A stretch of 64,000 bases of DNA from Acinetobacter pittii. GTDB taxonomy: Bacteria > Pseudomonadota > Gammaproteobacteria > Pseudomonadales > Moraxellaceae. The notes beneath the pieces were generated by a model. That model saw nothing but the letters and a program-made list of their open reading frames with translations. It did not search any database and was not told where the DNA came from. This document shows positions 61,970 through 64,000 of the stretch, piece after piece. The translations under genes were made by a program, and so were the position numbers. The DNA lies in NCBI RefSeq assembly GCF_034064985.1, contig NZ_CP139249.1, positions 2,294,001 through 2,358,000 of the forward strand. The letters are read 5' to 3'. The first letter of the stretch is position 1. The number at the start of each line of letters is the position of its first letter.

Positions 61970-61975
61970 ATTGCT

Positions 61976-62012
61976 GAATTGATTTCTCAACTTGGGAAAT
62001 CAATTCTTTTTT
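61976..62012 (+). terminator. Terminator after the DUF1330 gene
   Basis: GAATTGATTTC / GAAATCAATTC arms (11 bp), 9-nt loop, TTTTTT tail. Confidence 0.88.
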
Positions 62013-62035
62013 CAGTGCTTAAGGCCATTTCGTTT

Positions 62036-62680
62036 TTAGACATTGGTTTGGTGATGAAGATTTTGTTCTATAGACATGGCTTTTTGCCAGCTTTCTAGGT
62101 TTTCGAGACCTTTTACATATTGCTCAATATTGAGATATTTTGATCGAATATTTAAAGAATTAATCAGACCATAGACTACGAAACCAATCATAAAATCGGC
62201 ACCCGTTAAGCTATTGCCTACTAAGAATTTTTTGCCTACTAATTGTTGATCTAAATACGAAAATACTTTATCCAACTCAGTTTGCGCATATTGATCTAAG
62301 AACTTTAATTGAGTGCCATTTTTTAACTCAATCGAATTAAAAATATTTAATAAATATGGAACCATAGCCGAACTTTCTGAAAAATGAACCCATTGTAAAT
62401 AATCAAGATAACTGTCTGAATCTTTCGCGGGCATAAGTTGAGGAGCAAACTTTTCAATCAAAATTTCTACAATAGCACCTGATTCTGCAATTACTTTTCC
62501 ATTAAGCTCAATCACAGGTGATTTTCCTAAAGGATGAATATTTTTTAATTCTTGAGGTGCAAGGTTTGTAGTTTTATCTCGAAAATAACTTTTTAATTCA
62601 TAAGGTTGATTAATTTCTTCAAGTAACCACAGAATTCGAAATGAGCGTGAAGCATTTAAATGATGAAGAATAATAGACAT
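62036..62680 (-). CDS. Glutathione S-transferase
   Basis: A 214-residue GST. The thioredoxin-like N domain shows 'LHHLNASRSFRILWLLEEINQPYELKSYFRD' (Ser/Arg region at the glutathione site) and 'HPLGKSPVIELNGKVIAESGAIVEILIEKF' with the classic cis-Pro and ES(GA)I motif. The helical C domain includes 'FLVGNSLTGADFMIGFVVYGL', the N-capping ADF motif. It conjugates or peroxidises electrophiles with glutathione. TAGAC-GACCG-GTCTA lies 58 bp upstream and a decayed TetR gene stands behind it, suggesting it was once under TetR repression. Confidence 0.88.
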   Translation of the reverse strand: MSIILHHLNASRSFRILWLLEEINQPYELKSYFRDKTTNLAPQELKNIHPLGKSPVIELNGKVIAESGAIVEILIEKFAPQLMPAKDSDSYLDYLQWVHFSESSAMVPYLLNIFNSIELKNGTQLKFLDQYAQTELDKVFSYLDQQLVGKKFLVGNSLTGADFMIGFVVYGLINSLNIRSKYLNIEQYVKGLENLESWQKAMSIEQNLHHQTNV

Positions 62681-62862
62681 TAATTTTCTCTTTTAAACTA
62701 GAATGTCAACAAAGTTAGGCCTCACTATATAGATTAGTAGACGACCGGTCTAATATTTTTTGTTATCAGCCATACATTCATTTTTCTGATTAAGCAATAA
62801 AGTAAATGTCTTAAAAGTATAAAAACCACATCCGTAGATATGGTGACAAACGGCTTTTAATT
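62681..62862. promoter_or_regulatory. GST promoter region with a TetR-type dyad
   Basis: TAGAC-GACCG-GTCTA at 62738-62752 is a dyad of the form used by NemR/TetR repressors of electrophile defence genes. It lies 58 bp before the GST start. The rest of the gap to the TetR remnant at 62863 has no other feature. Confidence 0.5.
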
Positions 62863-63104
62863 TTATCGATTGTTTAGCGCATTCTGAGGTCTCAAATTAC
62901 TTCCCCCCCTAAACTGCAAAAAACAATCGAGTACCTTTTCCCGATCGATTGCCTCATCTGAACTTAAAAGCTGAATAATTGCGCCTTCAATCATATATAA
63001 AAATAGTTTAGCGTCCTAAAAAGTCGCATCACTAGATGGTGAAAAACTTATTGCTCGTGAATACATTGGTATCGAGTTAAATAGGCTTCTAGGTCATTTT
63101 CATA
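62863..63104 (-). pseudogene. Decayed TetR-family regulator remnant
   Basis: On - the frame ending in TAA at 62863 reads 'DAKLFLYMIEGAIIQLLSSDEAIDREKVLDCFLQF...', a typical TetR C-terminal dimer helix pair ('LYMIEGAI'). It is interrupted by a TAG just upstream, and the preceding 'YENDLEAYLTRYQC' is in another frame, so there has been at least one frameshift and one stop. A run of seven C (62913-62919) lies near the end. The HTH-encoding 5' part is missing before the transporter stop at 63159. I call it a dead gene whose operator before the GST survives. Confidence 0.5.
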
Positions 63105-63158
63105 TTAACTACGCTCACTCCATAGCCACCTAGATGGCTTGGAGCATGAGTGAATCGT

Positions 63159-64000
63159 TTAACCTTTCTCTTTTAACCGTTTTGGCGTAGCCCATATTAG
63201 TAGTGCAATACACACAACACATAAGCTTGCAATAATATATAGCGCGGGCGTTGTACTCCCTGTTATGTCTTTAATATGACCAACCATAATAGGACTAACA
63301 ATTCCTCCCATTTGCCCTAATGTATTAATGAGCGCTGTGCCACCAGCAGCACCTGCCCCAGCTCCAACCAGAAGCTTCGGTGGTAAATTCCAGAAAGAAG
63401 GAATTGCTGCAACAATACCCGCCCCTAATAAAGCAAGCGAAATGACTACAACAACAGGATTGGTATCAAAGAAACCCGCTGTAAAGAAACCAATTGCACC
63501 GAAAGACAATAACCCTACTGTAAATTTTAAGCGCTCACCCGTTCTATCGGCCAAACGACCCACGATCACCATGGTCATTGCCCCCATAATATATGGAATT
63601 GCTGTCAACAAGCCGATGAGCTTGGTATCATCAATACCTGAGCTTTTAATTAATTGTGGCCCCCAGAAATTTAGTCCATAAGATGCAACTTGAATCAAAA
63701 AATAGCTCAGACTCAAAACCAAGAAACCTGGGGTTTTAATTGCTGCCCACAATGAATGGGTCGCTTTTTCTGGTTGTTTTGGTTCAACTAAGCGTTTTAA
63801 ATGCACTTTTTCTGATGCAGATAGCCATTGTGCATCATCAATACGGTCTTTTAAATAAGTTAAAACACAGAGACCCAACAGAACACACGGAATACCTCCC
63901 AATAGAAATAACCAATGCCACCCACGCATGTTCATCACACCATCAAGTGATGACAACAACACGCCTGAAACTGGTCCCCCAAAGATGCCCGCAAAAGCAG
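63159..64000 (-). CDS. MFS transporter, anion:cation symporter type (5' end cut by window edge)
   Basis: The C-terminal 280 residues of a major facilitator. The frame stays open to the edge ('AFAGIFGGPVSGVLLSSLDGVMNMRGWHWLFLLGGIP', in pieces), so the start is outside the window and the GTG at 63962 is not it. 'RGWHWLFLLGGIPCVLLGLCVLTYLKD' and the later 'VGRLADRTGERLKFTVG' are the ACS-type motifs shared by phthalate, galactonate and hydroxyphenylacetate carriers. A C-terminal set of six helices is readable. Substrate unknown; uptake of an organic acid is expected by family. Confidence 0.85.
   Translation of the reverse strand, partial: AFAGIFGGPVSGVLLSSLDGVMNMRGWHWLFLLGGIPCVLLGLCVLTYLKDRIDDAQWLSASEKVHLKRLVEPKQPEKATHSLWAAIKTPGFLVLSLSYFLIQVASYGLNFWGPQLIKSSGIDDTKLIGLLTAIPYIMGAMTMVIVGRLADRTGERLKFTVGLLSFGAIGFFTAGFFDTNPVVVVISLALLGAGIVAAIPSFWNLPPKLLVGAGAGAAGGTALINTLGQMGGIVSPIMVGHIKDITGSTTPALYIIASLCVVCIALLIWATPKRLKEKG

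Noticed and set aside
63159-63962. MFS gene taken as complete from GTG 63962
   Set aside because: The frame continues in frame with transporter-like residues to the window edge, so the true start is outside.

Overview
The window reads as chromosomal DNA of an Acinetobacter species, most likely from the A. baumannii-calcoaceticus complex. The coding regions have moderately low GC, genes are densely packed, and the catabolic modules match ones described in Acinetobacter: dca (dicarboxylates), pob (4-hydroxybenzoate), tgn (trigonelline), a RacK-like periplasmic racemase and a DcaP-type porin. I see no rRNA, tRNA, CRISPR array, insertion sequence or prophage. The window is essentially one long catabolic and accessory stretch. 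Gene names rest on recalled family and synteny knowledge, not on a search. Layout: (1) 1-7.2 kb: a TetR regulator (cut by the left edge) diverges from the five-gene leucine/isovalerate operon liuABCDE, which takes isovaleryl-CoA to acetyl-CoA and acetoacetate. (2) 7.4-15.7 kb: a LysR regulator, a fused indolepyruvate:ferredoxin oxidoreductase, two thioesterases and a 600-residue acyl-CoA dehydrogenase. (3) 15.7-29 kb: the dca locus. The left arm (acyl-CoA dehydrogenase dcaA, carrier dcaK, CoA-transferase dcaI/dcaJ, porin dcaP) diverges from the right arm (hydratase dcaE, an SDR, dehydrogenase dcaH, thiolase dcaF, IclR regulator). Together they cover uptake, CoA activation and one full beta-oxidation round of adipate-like diacids. 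An MFS efflux-type carrier flanks each end. (4) 29-36.2 kb: a second, paralogous acyl-CoA module with a close DcaA copy, a DcaK-like carrier, an IclR regulator, an enoyl-CoA hydratase, a class-III CoA-transferase and an NADH:quinone-reductase-like flavoprotein. It has no thiolase or 3-hydroxyacyl-CoA dehydrogenase of its own. It shares a 15-bp palindrome type (TTTCGCA-N-TGCGAAA) with the dca locus. (5) 36.4-44.5 kb: a 2-aminoethylphosphonate module with phnX, phnW, an FAD-dependent aminophosphonate oxidase candidate, a three-part ABC importer and a GntR regulator. An 18-bp palindrome lies in front of both the importer and phnWX. (6) 44.5-47 kb: about 1.2 kb of very AT-rich DNA, then a secreted broad-spectrum amino-acid racemase (RacK-like). 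(7) 47.1-51 kb: pobA/pobR, then azoreductase and a LysR regulator. (8) 51-62 kb: the trigonelline module, with two-component monooxygenase, aldehyde dehydrogenase, hydrolase, succinate-semialdehyde dehydrogenase, porin, NCS1 permease, GntR regulator, and three small genes with no assigned step (a DUF1185-type protein, a carboxymuconolactone-decarboxylase-like protein and a DUF1330 protein). A 22-bp perfect palindrome, with a degenerate second copy before tgnE, marks the likely TgnR regulon. (9) 62-64 kb: a glutathione S-transferase, a decayed TetR regulator, and an MFS transporter cut by the right edge. How the parts work together: most of the window converts plant- or environment-derived acids and N-methylpyridines into acetyl-CoA, succinyl-CoA or succinate. 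Each module carries its own importer and regulator. The least explained parts are the second acyl-CoA module and the three unassigned tgn-locus genes.
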